A stretch of 30,544 bases of DNA, from positions 1 through 30,544 of the forward strand of contig DASVQA010000082.1 of assembly GCA_036389375.1 (NCBI GenBank), read 5' to 3'. Below are positions 7,674 through 15,540 of this stretch, one piece after another. The translations under genes were made by a program, and so were the position numbers. Under the pieces are notes generated by a model. That model was not told the DNA's origin. It saw only the letters and a program-made list of their open reading frames with translations, and did not search any database. This DNA is from QHXQ01 sp036389375. Its GTDB lineage: Bacteria > Acidobacteriota > Blastocatellia > Pyrinomonadales > Pyrinomonadaceae. Each line of letters starts with the position of its first letter. Positions within the stretch are counted from its first letter, which is position 1.

Positions 7674-8036
7674 ATGCTACGCAAGTTAGCTCTCCCGTTC
7701 GCGCTCGCGCTCGTTGCGGCTTTGGCCGGATGCAGTGCCAGCGACAATACGAGCAACGGCAACGCCGTCGGCGCGAACACGAATAACACCACGACCAACA
7801 CGACGACCAACGCGACAACCAACGGCAGTCCGGCGCGCGAAGGCATCGTGGATACGACGAACGCGCCGAAGAACCTGAACGGCAACACCGTCTCGTCGAA
7901 CACGGCCGTGCTGACCAACGACAACGGCAACGCCAACACGGCCGGCATCCGTTCGACCAACAGCAATGCCAACGGCCATAACAGCAACAGCCACAATGGC
8001 AACACGGCCGAGCACAACAAGAACAGCAACCACTAG
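7674..8036 (+). CDS. Asn/Thr-rich low-complexity lipoprotein
   Basis: A 120-residue predicted lipoprotein. A signal peptide MLRKLALPFALALVAALAGCSA gives a clear lipobox, LAGC, with the lipidated Cys at about residue 20. The mature part is almost entirely Asn, Thr, Gly and Ser, with runs such as NTNNTTTNTTTNATTNG and later SNANGHNSNSHNGN, and several His near the end. I chose ATG at 7674 because GAGGAGG at 7661-7667 is an excellent ribosome binding site and the signal peptide begins there; an upstream in-frame start at 7623 would bury the signal. The disordered polar composition suggests a surface spacer or metal-binding tail; no enzymatic domain is visible. Confidence 0.78.
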   Translation: MLRKLALPFALALVAALAGCSASDNTSNGNAVGANTNNTTTNTTTNATTNGSPAREGIVDTTNAPKNLNGNTVSSNTAVLTNDNGNANTAGIRSTNSNANGHNSNSHNGNTAEHNKNSNH

Positions 8037-8080
8037 GCTGGCTTGGCCCGCGCTTAAGTAGTTTGGTGGCCGACATGAAT

Positions 8081-8113
8081 AAGGGCGGGAGGCTGTAACG
8101 GTCTCTCGCCCTT
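8081..8113 (+). terminator. Hairpin after the lipoprotein gene
   Basis: AAGGGCGGGAG at 8081-8091 pairs with CTCTCGCCCTT at 8103-8113 (10 of 11 positions, one mismatch), with an 11-base loop. It lies 45 bases after the lipoprotein stop and ahead of the lysine operon. There is no clear T-run downstream, so it may terminate weakly or protect the transcript end. Confidence 0.5.
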
Positions 8114-8294
8114 AACGCATCTCGCGCCCTGTCCTGTCGCCGCGCTGTAGGCGCAAAGCGCGCGCGTGAGCCTTGCACCGCTTCACGCTGGCTGCGCCAA
8201 AGCTTTGTGTAATAGTATAGACGCTACCCCAAACTGTCTCAGACTTATTCAGCTTAGGCTGCCATGCCATGATCAGCAGGAGCGAGCGCCGGTT
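8114..8294 (+). promoter_or_regulatory. Leader and promoter region of the lysine operon
   Basis: The 181 bases before lysC must contain the operon promoter. An AT-rich patch, TAATAGTATAG at 8210-8220, is the only -10-like sequence in an otherwise GC-rich stretch, but no clear -35 accompanies it. AGGAGCGAG at 8278-8286 is the ribosome binding site that fixes the GTG start at 8295. I see none of the conserved core elements of a lysine riboswitch. A 9-codon open frame (8269-8298) overlaps the lysC start. Confidence 0.35.
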
Positions 8295-9701
8295 GTGACC
8301 GCACAGCCTACAGTGATGAAATTCGGCGGCACGTCGGTCGAAGACGCGCCCGCCTTTGAGCGCGTCCGCGCTGCCGTCGCCGCCGCGCACAGCGCACGCC
8401 CCGTCGTCGTCGTCTCCGCGCTCAGCCGCATGACCGACGCGCTGCTCGCCTCCGTGCAGACAGCCGCCGCAGGTGACCCGGACGCTGCCGACGCAGCGCT
8501 CGCCCCACACTACACGCGCCACGCCGAGATCGCCGCCGCGCTGCTCGACGCGCCGGAACGTGAAGCATTCGCGGCGGCCCTCGCAAACGCGTCGGCCGAA
8601 CTGCGCGCGCTCTGGCAGGATTGTGCGACGCAGGCGCGGCCCGTCCCCGCCCTGCAAGATGAGATCGTCTCTTACGGCGAACGCTTGTCCGCGACCCTGC
8701 TCGCAGCCGTCCTGCGCAGCGCCGCCCTGCCCGCGCGCTACGTGGACGCGCGCCGCTGCATCATCACCGACGAACAGTTCGGCCGCGCCACGCCTTTATC
8801 GAACGAGACGACGGCGCGCACCTGTGCGGAGATCGGCGCGGTGCTGGGCGCGGCCGAGACACCCGTGCTCGGCGGCTTTATCGCCGCGACGACGACCGGC
8901 GCAACCACGACGCTTGGGCGCGGCGGCTCGGACTACACGGCGGCGCTCGTCGGCGCTTGCCTGCACGCGCGCGAGATTCAAATCTGGACGGACGTGGCCG
9001 GCGTACTCACGGCCGATCCGCGTGTCGTGCGCCGCGCGCAGACCATCCCGCGCCTCTCCTATGCCGAAGCCGCAGAGCTTGCCTTCTTCGGCGCAAAGGT
9101 CTTGCACCCCAAGACCATTCTGCCGGCGGTCGTGCGCGGCATCCCCGTCCGCATCTGCAACTCGCGCGACGCGATGGCGGGCGACACCGTCATCTACTTC
9201 AACACGGACGAGACGCCGCGGACCGTCAAAGCCATCGCGCACAAGCGCGGCGTGACCATCATCCACATCACTTCCGCGCGCATGCTCGGCGCATACGGTT
9301 TCCTGCGCGCGCTCTTTGAAGTCTTCGAGCGCCACCGCACGGCGGTCGATCTCGTCACCACGTCGGAAGTCTCCGTCTCGCTCTCGCTCGACGACGACGC
9401 GGCCGAGCTAGACGTGATCGAGCAAGACCTGAACCGGCTCGGCGCGGTCAAGGTTGAACGCGGGCGCGCGCTCATCTGTGTCGTCGGCGAGGGGCTGCGC
9501 AACACGCCCGGCATCGCCGCCAAAGTTTTTACGGCCGTGCGCAACATCAACGTCATGCTCATCTCGCAGGGCGCATCCAGCATCAACCTGACGTTCGTCG
9601 TCGAAGAGGACGCGGTCGAACAAGCCGTCCGGCAACTTCATCAAGCCTTCTTCGAGCGCGACACGCGCGAGCTATACCAGACCGCGATGCTCGACCATTG
9701 A
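8295..9701 (+). CDS. lysC: Aspartate kinase, LysC type
   Basis: A 468-residue aspartokinase phosphorylating L-aspartate in the first step toward lysine, threonine and methionine. The catalytic domain opens with TVMKFGGTSV (K9-F-G-G) and includes GFIAATTTGATTTLGRGGSDYTA near 193-215 and WTDVAGVLTADPR near 231-243. The C-terminal part carries two ACT domains, with VDLVTTSEVSVSLSLD and ISQGASSINLTFVV, the layout of lysine-sensitive LysC. The frame is open back to 8166, but GTG at 8295 has AGGAGCGAG 8-10 bases upstream and matches the usual N-terminus. It heads a seven-gene lysine cluster; feedback inhibition by lysine is likely by family. Confidence 0.93.
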   Translation: MTAQPTVMKFGGTSVEDAPAFERVRAAVAAAHSARPVVVVSALSRMTDALLASVQTAAAGDPDAADAALAPHYTRHAEIAAALLDAPEREAFAAALANASAELRALWQDCATQARPVPALQDEIVSYGERLSATLLAAVLRSAALPARYVDARRCIITDEQFGRATPLSNETTARTCAEIGAVLGAAETPVLGGFIAATTTGATTTLGRGGSDYTAALVGACLHAREIQIWTDVAGVLTADPRVVRRAQTIPRLSYAEAAELAFFGAKVLHPKTILPAVVRGIPVRICNSRDAMAGDTVIYFNTDETPRTVKAIAHKRGVTIIHITSARMLGAYGFLRALFEVFERHRTAVDLVTTSEVSVSLSLDDDAAELDVIEQDLNRLGAVKVERGRALICVVGEGLRNTPGIAAKVFTAVRNINVMLISQGASSINLTFVVEEDAVEQAVRQLHQAFFERDTRELYQTAMLDH

Positions 9702-9739
9702 GCGCGCGCCGCCATTGTTGCCGGCCGGCTCTGCAACGC

Positions 9740-10759
9740 ATGGACTTGTTCGCCTTCACGCGCCAGTTGATAGACATCGCCTCCACGAGCGGCGACGAAC
9801 CGGCGCTGGCGCGCTTTCTCGCCACACACCTTGCCGGCGCGGGCTACAAAGTCGAGTGGCAGACGGTCACACAAGCGCGGGCCAATCTGATCGCCACGAC
9901 CGGCGCGCGCCCGCGCATCGTGCTCTCGACGCACATGGACACAGTGCCGCCGCACATCGCATCGGGCGAAGACGACGAATACATCTACGGGCGCGGCGCG
10001 TGCGATGCGAAGGGCATCATCGCGGCGCAGTTGGCGGCGGCGGCGCAACTGCGCGCGGCGGGCGTCGCAGAGATCGGCCTGCTGTTCACGGTTGACGAAG
10101 AACGCGGCAGCCTCGGCGCGCGCGCGGCGAACGAACACCCGTCGGCGCGTGCGTGCGAGTTTCTGATTAACGGCGAGCCGACCGACAATCTGCTCGCCGT
10201 CGGCTCGAAAGGCTCGCTGCGCGTGCGCCTCAAAGCGACGGGTCGCGCCGCACACTCGGCCTATCCTGAACACGGCGCATCGGCCGTCGAGCAACTGCTC
10301 GACGTGCTTGCGGACGTGCGCGCGCACCATTGGCCGCAGGACGATTTCTTCGGCGCGACGACCTGCAACATCGGTACAATCAGCGGCGGCACGGCCGCGA
10401 ACGTCATTCCGGCCGCGGCCGAAGCCGTCTTGCAGCTTCGGCTCGTGACGGCTTCGGCGCGCGTCGTCGAGGAATTGACGCGCGTGGCGGCGGGGCGCGT
10501 TGCGGTCGAAGTGCTATCAACCTCTGAGCCAGTGCGGCTGCTCGCGGTGGCGGGCTTCGAGCAATGCGTCGTGCGCTTCACAACCGACATTCCTTACCTG
10601 TCGAACTGGGGCACGCCGCTGCTCGTCGGCCCCGGCTCGATCCTCGACGCGCACACGCCGCACGAGCGCATCGCCAAGCGCGAGTTGACGCGCGCCGTCG
10701 AATTGTACGTGCGCCTTGTGCGCGCGCTGCTTGAGCGCACGGAAGGAGCAGACGAATGA
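9740..10759 (+). CDS. dapE: M20-family desuccinylase, probable DapE
   Basis: A 339-residue M20 metallopeptidase-like amidohydrolase. Metal and catalytic residues are visible: H65 and D67 (STHMDTVPP), D89 (GRGACDAKG), E120-E121 (TVDEERGS), E146 (NGEPTD) and a late His in DAHTPHE. In this operon, beside dapD and dapC, the expected reaction is hydrolysis of N-succinyl-LL-diaminopimelate. It is shorter than E. coli DapE (about 375), and the sequence also resembles ArgE/LysK-type deacetylases, so the substrate rests mainly on context. I chose ATG 9740; a TTG at 9698 would overlap the lysC stop as TTGA. Neither start has a clear ribosome binding site. The stop overlaps the dapB start as ATGA. Confidence 0.8.
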   Translation: MDLFAFTRQLIDIASTSGDEPALARFLATHLAGAGYKVEWQTVTQARANLIATTGARPRIVLSTHMDTVPPHIASGEDDEYIYGRGACDAKGIIAAQLAAAAQLRAAGVAEIGLLFTVDEERGSLGARAANEHPSARACEFLINGEPTDNLLAVGSKGSLRVRLKATGRAAHSAYPEHGASAVEQLLDVLADVRAHHWPQDDFFGATTCNIGTISGGTAANVIPAAAEAVLQLRLVTASARVVEELTRVAAGRVAVEVLSTSEPVRLLAVAGFEQCVVRFTTDIPYLSNWGTPLLVGPGSILDAHTPHERIAKRELTRAVELYVRLVRALLERTEGADE

Positions 10760-11460
10760 GGCTCGCACTGTTCGGACACGGCGCGATGGGGCAACTTGTC
10801 GAAGCACGCGCGCAGAGAGAGGGGCACGAGATCGCGCTCGTCCTCACGGCGCAGGACGCGGCGCGCGGCGTGGGCGAAATGGCCGGGCGGCTGCGCGGGC
10901 TTGATGCGGCCATTGACTTCACGGTGGCGGGCGCGGTGCTCGACAATGTGCGCGCCTGCGCGAGTGCGGGCGTGCCGGTCGTCGTCGGGACGACGGGTTG
11001 GCGCGAGCAGGAGGCTGAGGTGCGGCGTGTGGTCGCGGCCCAGAACGGGGCGCTCGTCTATGGCGCGAACTTCTCGGTCGGCGTCAATCTGTTCTATCGC
11101 ATCGTCGCGCGCGCCGCCGAGTTGTTCGCCGGCTTCGACGCCTACGCGCCTTTCATCGAGGAGGCGCACCACGCGCGCAAACGCGACGCGCCATCAGGCA
11201 CGGCGCTGGTCTTACGCGACCTGCTCGCCGCGCACTACGAACAGGCCGTGCCCGTCGCCAGCACGCGCGCCGGTTACATGCCGGGCACGCACCGGGTCGG
11301 CTTCGACTCGGAGTTCGATCAGGTGTTGCTCACGCACACCGCGCGCTCGCGTGAAGGCTTTGCGGCGGGCGCGCTCGTCGCGGCGCGTTGGCTGGCAGGG
11401 CGGCGCGGCGTCTATGAGTTCGCAGAGGTAATCGAAGAGATGTTGAAAGAGAGGTCTTAA
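10756..11460 (+). CDS. dapB: 4-hydroxy-tetrahydrodipicolinate reductase
   Basis: A 234-residue DapB. It has the nucleotide-binding motif GHGAMG (residues 7-12), AIDFT near 52-56, VVGTTGW (76-82), and the active-site stretch AHHARKRDAPSGTA with H138, H139 and K142. It reduces hydroxy-tetrahydrodipicolinate to tetrahydrodipicolinate using NAD(P)H. The family is usually 240-270 residues, so this is a compact form. The usual ELHHxxKxDAPSGTA reads EEAHHARKRDAPSGTA here, with the core residues kept. The start overlaps the dapE stop by four bases (ATGA), and dapA follows after 6 bases, so translation is coupled. Confidence 0.95.
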   Translation: MRLALFGHGAMGQLVEARAQREGHEIALVLTAQDAARGVGEMAGRLRGLDAAIDFTVAGAVLDNVRACASAGVPVVVGTTGWREQEAEVRRVVAAQNGALVYGANFSVGVNLFYRIVARAAELFAGFDAYAPFIEEAHHARKRDAPSGTALVLRDLLAAHYEQAVPVASTRAGYMPGTHRVGFDSEFDQVLLTHTARSREGFAAGALVAARWLAGRRGVYEFAEVIEEMLKERS

Positions 11461-11466
11461 AAGGCA

Positions 11467-12390
11467 ATGACCATGAACGTCGAATGGCTGCGCGGCTGCG
11501 CGACGGCGCTTGTCACGCCGTTTAAGGCGGACGGCGCGGTTGACATGGAAACTTTCCGCGCGCTCGTCGAACGCCAGATCGCGGGCGGCGTGCGTCTGCT
11601 CGTGCCCTGCGGCACGACGGGCGAGAGCGTGACGCTCACGGAAGCAGAGAAGCACGCGGTGATCCGCGCGACGGTTGAGGTCGCGCGCGGGCGCGCGCAC
11701 GTCATCGCCGGCACGGGCAGCAACAACACGGCGCACGTCATAGAGCAATCGCGCGAGGCGAAATTCTTAGGTGTGGACGCCGTGCTCGTCGTCGCGCCCT
11801 ATTACAACAAGCCGACGCAAGCCGGTCTCTACGCGCACTTTCGCGCCGTGGCCGAAGCGGTGGCGGATTTACCCGTCGTGCTCTACAACGTGCCCGGCCG
11901 TACCTCGGCAAACATCACGGCCGAGACGACGCTCAGCCTTGCGCGCGAGTGTGCGAACATCGTGGCGACGAAAGAGGCGTCGGGCAATCTCGCGCAGATC
12001 ATGTCGATCCTGCGCGACCGCCCGGCCGGTTTCCGCGTGCTCTCAGGCGACGATGCGTTGACGCTCGCCATGATGGCGCTCGGCGCGGACGGCCTCGTCT
12101 CGGTCGCGTCGAACGAAGCGCCCGACCTGCTGGCGCAGATGGTGGACGCCGCGCTGGCGGGCGAGTGGGACAAAACGCGCGCGGCGCACTATCGTCTGCT
12201 GCCGTTGATGGACGTGAACTTCATCGAATCGAGTCCGGGGCCTGTAAAGGCGGCCATGGCCATGATGGGCTTACTCGAAGAACAGTTCCGCCTGCCGCTC
12301 GTGCCCGTCGAAGAGAAGACGCGCGCGCGCGTGCGCGAAGTGCTCGCGGAACTTGGCCTGTTGCAGGGGACGAAACATGCAACCTCCTGA
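11467..12390 (+). CDS. dapA: 4-hydroxy-tetrahydrodipicolinate synthase
   Basis: A 307-residue TIM-barrel aldolase of the DapA/NAL family. It condenses pyruvate with aspartate semialdehyde. Key features are GTTGE (49-53), the APYYNKP loop (110-116) with the Tyr that bridges subunits, Y140 in LYNVPGRT, and the Schiff-base Lys K169 in ATKEASG. Length is typical. It starts 6 bases after dapB, with GAGAGG and AAAGG patches upstream; a second in-frame ATG two codons later is also possible. The 3' end overlaps dapD by 14 bases. The DapA role is secured by the surrounding lysine genes. Confidence 0.95.
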   Translation: MTMNVEWLRGCATALVTPFKADGAVDMETFRALVERQIAGGVRLLVPCGTTGESVTLTEAEKHAVIRATVEVARGRAHVIAGTGSNNTAHVIEQSREAKFLGVDAVLVVAPYYNKPTQAGLYAHFRAVAEAVADLPVVLYNVPGRTSANITAETTLSLARECANIVATKEASGNLAQIMSILRDRPAGFRVLSGDDALTLAMMALGADGLVSVASNEAPDLLAQMVDAALAGEWDKTRAAHYRLLPLMDVNFIESSPGPVKAAMAMMGLLEEQFRLPLVPVEEKTRARVREVLAELGLLQGTKHATS

Positions 12391-13237
12391 TGAACTGCTC
12401 GCACAGATGCGCGCGCGCATCGAACAGCTTGCCGCCGCGCAGCAGACGGACTATGCGCCCGCCGACCGCGATCTGTTTGCCGCGTTCAAGCAGGCGCTCA
12501 ATCGGGGTGTGGTGCGCGCCGCCGAACGGGGCGCGGACGGCGCTTGGCACGCCAACGCCTGGGTCAAGCAGGGCATTCTGCTCGGCTTCCGTATGGGCCA
12601 ACTCGTCGCTATGTCGCCCGCCGACGAGTCCTTCGTGTTCTACGATAAAGATACTTATCCGGTGCGCCGCACGCAGTTGGCCGAGCGCGTGCGGATCGTG
12701 CCGGGCGGATCAAGCGTGCGCGACGGCGCGTATCTTGCGCCCGGCGTCGTGCTGATGCCGCCCTGCTACGTCAACGTCGGCGCGTACGTGGACGAGGGCA
12801 CGATGATTGACAGCCACGCGCTCGTCGGTTCATGCGCGCAGATCGGCGCACGCGTGCACATCTCGGCGGCGGCGCAGATCGGGGGCGTGCTCGAACCCGT
12901 CGGCGCTGTGCCGGTCATCATCGAACAGGACGTGCTGGTGGGCGGCAACTGCGGCGTCTATGAGGGCACAATCGTGCGCGCGGGCGCGGTGCTTGCGCCG
13001 GGCACGATCCTGACGGGCGCAACGCCCGTTTACGATCTCGTCCGCGAGCAAATCTACCGGCGCACGGCCGATAGCCCGCTTGAGATTCCGGCGGGCGCGG
13101 TCGTCGTGCCCGGCGCGCGCGCGGTGACGAGTGAGCGCGGGCGCGAGTGGCAGCTTTCGCTCTACGCGCCGGTCATCGTCAAATACCGCGACGAGCGGAC
13201 AGACCGCGCGGTGCAGTTGGAGGACTACCTGCGTTGA
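12377..13237 (+). CDS. dapD: Tetrahydrodipicolinate N-succinyltransferase
   Basis: A 286-residue left-handed beta-helix acyltransferase. After a helical N-terminal region (about 1-95) come hexapeptide-repeat turns (VRDGAYLAPGVVLMPPCYVNVGAYVDEGTMIDSHALVGSC-type pattern, about 115-215), including the DapD hallmark MPPCYVNVGAYVDEGTMID. It transfers succinyl from succinyl-CoA to tetrahydrodipicolinate. I took ATG 12377 because CAGGGGA lies about 9 bases upstream and the protein aligns with DapD from there; the open frame continues upstream to 12353. It overlaps dapA by 14 bases, and its stop overlaps the TTG start of the aminotransferase. Its presence marks the succinylase branch of the pathway. 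Confidence 0.93.
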   Translation: MQPPDELLAQMRARIEQLAAAQQTDYAPADRDLFAAFKQALNRGVVRAAERGADGAWHANAWVKQGILLGFRMGQLVAMSPADESFVFYDKDTYPVRRTQLAERVRIVPGGSSVRDGAYLAPGVVLMPPCYVNVGAYVDEGTMIDSHALVGSCAQIGARVHISAAAQIGGVLEPVGAVPVIIEQDVLVGGNCGVYEGTIVRAGAVLAPGTILTGATPVYDLVREQIYRRTADSPLEIPAGAVVVPGARAVTSERGREWQLSLYAPVIVKYRDERTDRAVQLEDYLR

Positions 13238-14382
13238 GCGAGTTTGAGCCAGCGGCGCGTCTGCGCGGCATCGAAAAGAGCATGATCCGGCAGGTCTTCG
13301 ACCGCGCCCGGCCCGGCAGCATCAATCTGGGCTTAGGTGAACCCGACCTGCCCACGCCCGACGTTGTCCGGCGCGAGGCCGCGCGCGTCGTCATGGAAGA
13401 ACAGAACGGCTACACCACGCATGCCGGTCTCCCGGCCTTGCGCGCGCGCGTGGCGGGCGACTATCCGTCTCTGCAAAACGATCCAGACCGCGTCGTTATC
13501 ACCTGCGGCTCGCAGGAGGCGCTCTATCTCGCGCTGCTGACGCTGGTGGACGCGGGCGACGAGGTACTCCTGCCCGATCCGGGCTTCGTCGCCTATCCGA
13601 CCATCGTACGCATGGCGGGCGGCGTGCCCGTCTTTTATCGTCTGCCGGCCAGTGGCGATTTCGCTTTCGCCGCCGACGACTTCCGTCGCCGCGTATCGCC
13701 GCGCACGAAGGTGGTGGTCTGCATCAGTCCGTCGAACCCGACCGGGCGCGTGCTGACCGACGACGACATGGCGGCCATGGCCCGCGCGCTCGCAGGCACG
13801 AACGCCTACGTCGTCAGCGACGAAATCTACCGCGAGCTTTACTACACGCCCGCGCGCCCCGCGTCCGTGTCAGACTATTACGCGCGCACCATCGTCATCG
13901 GCGGGCTGTCGAAGTCTATGAGCATGACGGGCTGGCGGCTAGGCTGGCTGTGCGGCGACGCGGCGGTTGTCCGCAGCGCGCTCGTGCTGCACGGCTACAC
14001 CACGACCTGCGCCGCGACCATCGTGCAAAAGGCTGCGCTCGCCGCGTGGACGGACGAAGCCGCACAGGCGCGCGCTGCTGCACGCCGCACCTTCCAAGCC
14101 CGCCGCGATCACTTGCTCGACCTGATCGAGCATGAACTACACTTGCGCGCGGTCGCACCTGAAGGCGCGTTCTACGCGATGGTGGACGTGAGCGCCTACG
14201 GCACTTCGATGCAGGTGGCCGAGGCGATGCTCGCACACGGCGTCATCACCGTGCCCGGTGCGGCGTTCGGGCGCGAAGGCGAAGGCTTCCTGCGCGTCTC
14301 CTTCTGCGCCGAACAGGCCACGCTAACCGAAGGCGTGCGCCGCATGAAAGAAGCAGTAAAGGCCGTGACGAGTGACAAGTGA
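13234..14382 (+). CDS. dapC: PLP-dependent aminotransferase, probable DapC
   Basis: A 382-residue class I/II aminotransferase. It shows the N-terminal NLGLGEPDLPTPD region, CGSQEAL near 91-97 for phosphate binding, SPSNPTGR (165-172), SDEIYREL (195-202) and the PLP lysine K227 in GLSKSMSMTGWRLG. The expected reaction is formation of N-succinyl-LL-diaminopimelate, placed by operon context between dapD and asd. The start is inferred as TTG 13234, overlapping the dapD stop as TTGA, with TTGGAGG at 13217-13223 as ribosome binding site; the frame upstream to 13147 reads through dapD. The last five codons and the stop are made of a short intergenic repeat (14365-14410), so the C-terminus ending in VTSDK may be a repeat-derived tail. 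Confidence 0.85.
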   Translation: MSEFEPAARLRGIEKSMIRQVFDRARPGSINLGLGEPDLPTPDVVRREAARVVMEEQNGYTTHAGLPALRARVAGDYPSLQNDPDRVVITCGSQEALYLALLTLVDAGDEVLLPDPGFVAYPTIVRMAGGVPVFYRLPASGDFAFAADDFRRRVSPRTKVVVCISPSNPTGRVLTDDDMAAMARALAGTNAYVVSDEIYRELYYTPARPASVSDYYARTIVIGGLSKSMSMTGWRLGWLCGDAAVVRSALVLHGYTTTCAATIVQKAALAAWTDEAAQARAAARRTFQARRDHLLDLIEHELHLRAVAPEGAFYAMVDVSAYGTSMQVAEAMLAHGVITVPGAAFGREGEGFLRVSFCAEQATLTEGVRRMKEAVKAVTSDK

Positions 14383-14410
14383 AGAGTGACAAGTGACGAG
14401 CGAGTGACAG
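14365..14410. repeat. Short GTGACAAGTGA-type tandem repeat at the dapC stop
   Basis: The stretch consists of near-identical units: GTGACGAGTGACAAGTGA, then AGAGTGACAAGTGACGAG, then CGAGTGACAG. It supplies the last codons and the stop of dapC and fills most of the gap before asd. The same unit, TGACGAGTGACAAGT, recurs at 28722-28736 between two other genes, so it is a dispersed element rather than a local duplication. Confidence 0.75.
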
Positions 14411-14469
14411 GTTAACAGCTTCTTCCTGCTCATCACCCGGCAATCGCTACTGTTTTTGGAGGGTTTGTT

Positions 14470-15525
14470 ATGAGTGAGAGATTGCGCGTCGGGATTCTGG
14501 GCGCGACGGGAATGGTGGGGCAGCGATTCGTGCAATTGCTGGCCGGGCATCCGCAGTTCGAGGTGGCGGCGCTGGCTGCGTCCGATCAATCGCAGGGCAA
14601 GTCGTATGCGGAGGCGTGCGCGTGGCGGTTGCCGGGCGAGATGCCTGTGGAGGTGCGCGCGCTGGTCGTGCAAGCGCCGCAACCGCCGCTCGCAAGCGAC
14701 CTGATCTTTTCGAGTCTGCCGGGCGACGTGGCGCGCGCGACGGAAGCGGCGTTCGTGCAGGCGGGCTATCCGGTTATCAGCAACTCGTCGGCGTTTCGCA
14801 TGGACGCGGACGTGCCTCTGCTCATCCCCGAAATCAATCACGCGCATCTGCCGCTGCTCGCAGCGCAGCGCACGCACACAGGGTCGCGCGGGTTCATCGT
14901 CACCAATCCGAACTGCTCGACCATCATGTTGGCGCTGGCGCTGGCACCGCTTGATCAGCGGTTCGGCGTCGAAGCGGTGGTCGCTACGACGATGCAGGCG
15001 CTCTCCGGCGCGGGCTATCCCGGCGTCGCTTCGCTCGACGTGATTGATAACGTGCTGCCGTTTATCGCCAACGAGGAGGAGAAGATCGAGGAGGAGACGT
15101 CGAAGATTCTCGGTCGCTACGAGCCGGGGCGGATCGTCGCAGCGCCGATGAAGGTGAGCGCGCAGTGTCATCGCGTCAACGTCGCGGACGGGCACATGGC
15201 GGCGGTGCGCGTGAAGCTCGCGCGGCGCGCGGAATTGCCAGAAGTCCACGAGGCGTTTGCGTCTTTCACGTCGCTGCCGCAGGAGTTGCATCTGCACACC
15301 GCGCCCGCGCGGCCGCTCATCGTGCGCGCCGAGCGCGACCGGCCACAGCCGCGACTTGATCGAGACGCGGGCGGCGGCATGAGCGTCACCATCGGCCGGC
15401 TCGCGCCCGATAGCGTCATGGATTTCCGCTTCGTCACGCTCAGCCACAACACGATTCGCGGCGCAGCCGGCGCAGCCATCCTCAACGCCGAACTGCTGCT
15501 CGCAACCGGCCACCTCAAACCCTAA
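14470..15525 (+). CDS. asd: Aspartate-semialdehyde dehydrogenase
   Basis: A 351-residue enzyme reducing aspartyl phosphate to aspartate semialdehyde with NADPH. The Rossmann motif GILGATGMVGQRF (8-20) is followed by SNSSAFRMDADVPLLIPEINH (104-124), the catalytic Cys C149 in TNPNCSTIM, and ALSGAGYPGV near 178-187. The sequence is closer to the archaeal/fungal-type branch (SGAGYPG, EEEKIEEET) than to E. coli Asd. GGAGGG at 14457-14462 is a good ribosome binding site for ATG 14470. An 87-base gap containing the short repeat separates it from dapC. It closes the lysine block and ends 15 bases from the convergent ndh. Confidence 0.95.
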   Translation: MSERLRVGILGATGMVGQRFVQLLAGHPQFEVAALAASDQSQGKSYAEACAWRLPGEMPVEVRALVVQAPQPPLASDLIFSSLPGDVARATEAAFVQAGYPVISNSSAFRMDADVPLLIPEINHAHLPLLAAQRTHTGSRGFIVTNPNCSTIMLALALAPLDQRFGVEAVVATTMQALSGAGYPGVASLDVIDNVLPFIANEEEKIEEETSKILGRYEPGRIVAAPMKVSAQCHRVNVADGHMAAVRVKLARRAELPEVHEAFASFTSLPQELHLHTAPARPLIVRAERDRPQPRLDRDAGGGMSVTIGRLAPDSVMDFRFVTLSHNTIRGAAGAAILNAELLLATGHLKP

Positions 15526-15540
15526 CGCTAGGCCGCAAGT

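Noticed and set aside
8114..8294. Lysine riboswitch upstream of lysC
   Set aside because: The 181-base gap has no recognisable L-box core and no terminator/antiterminator pair.
14323..15513. A 396-codon minus-strand frame opposite asd
   Set aside because: Arg/His-rich composition and full overlap with asd, whose motifs are clear, mark it as a shadow frame.
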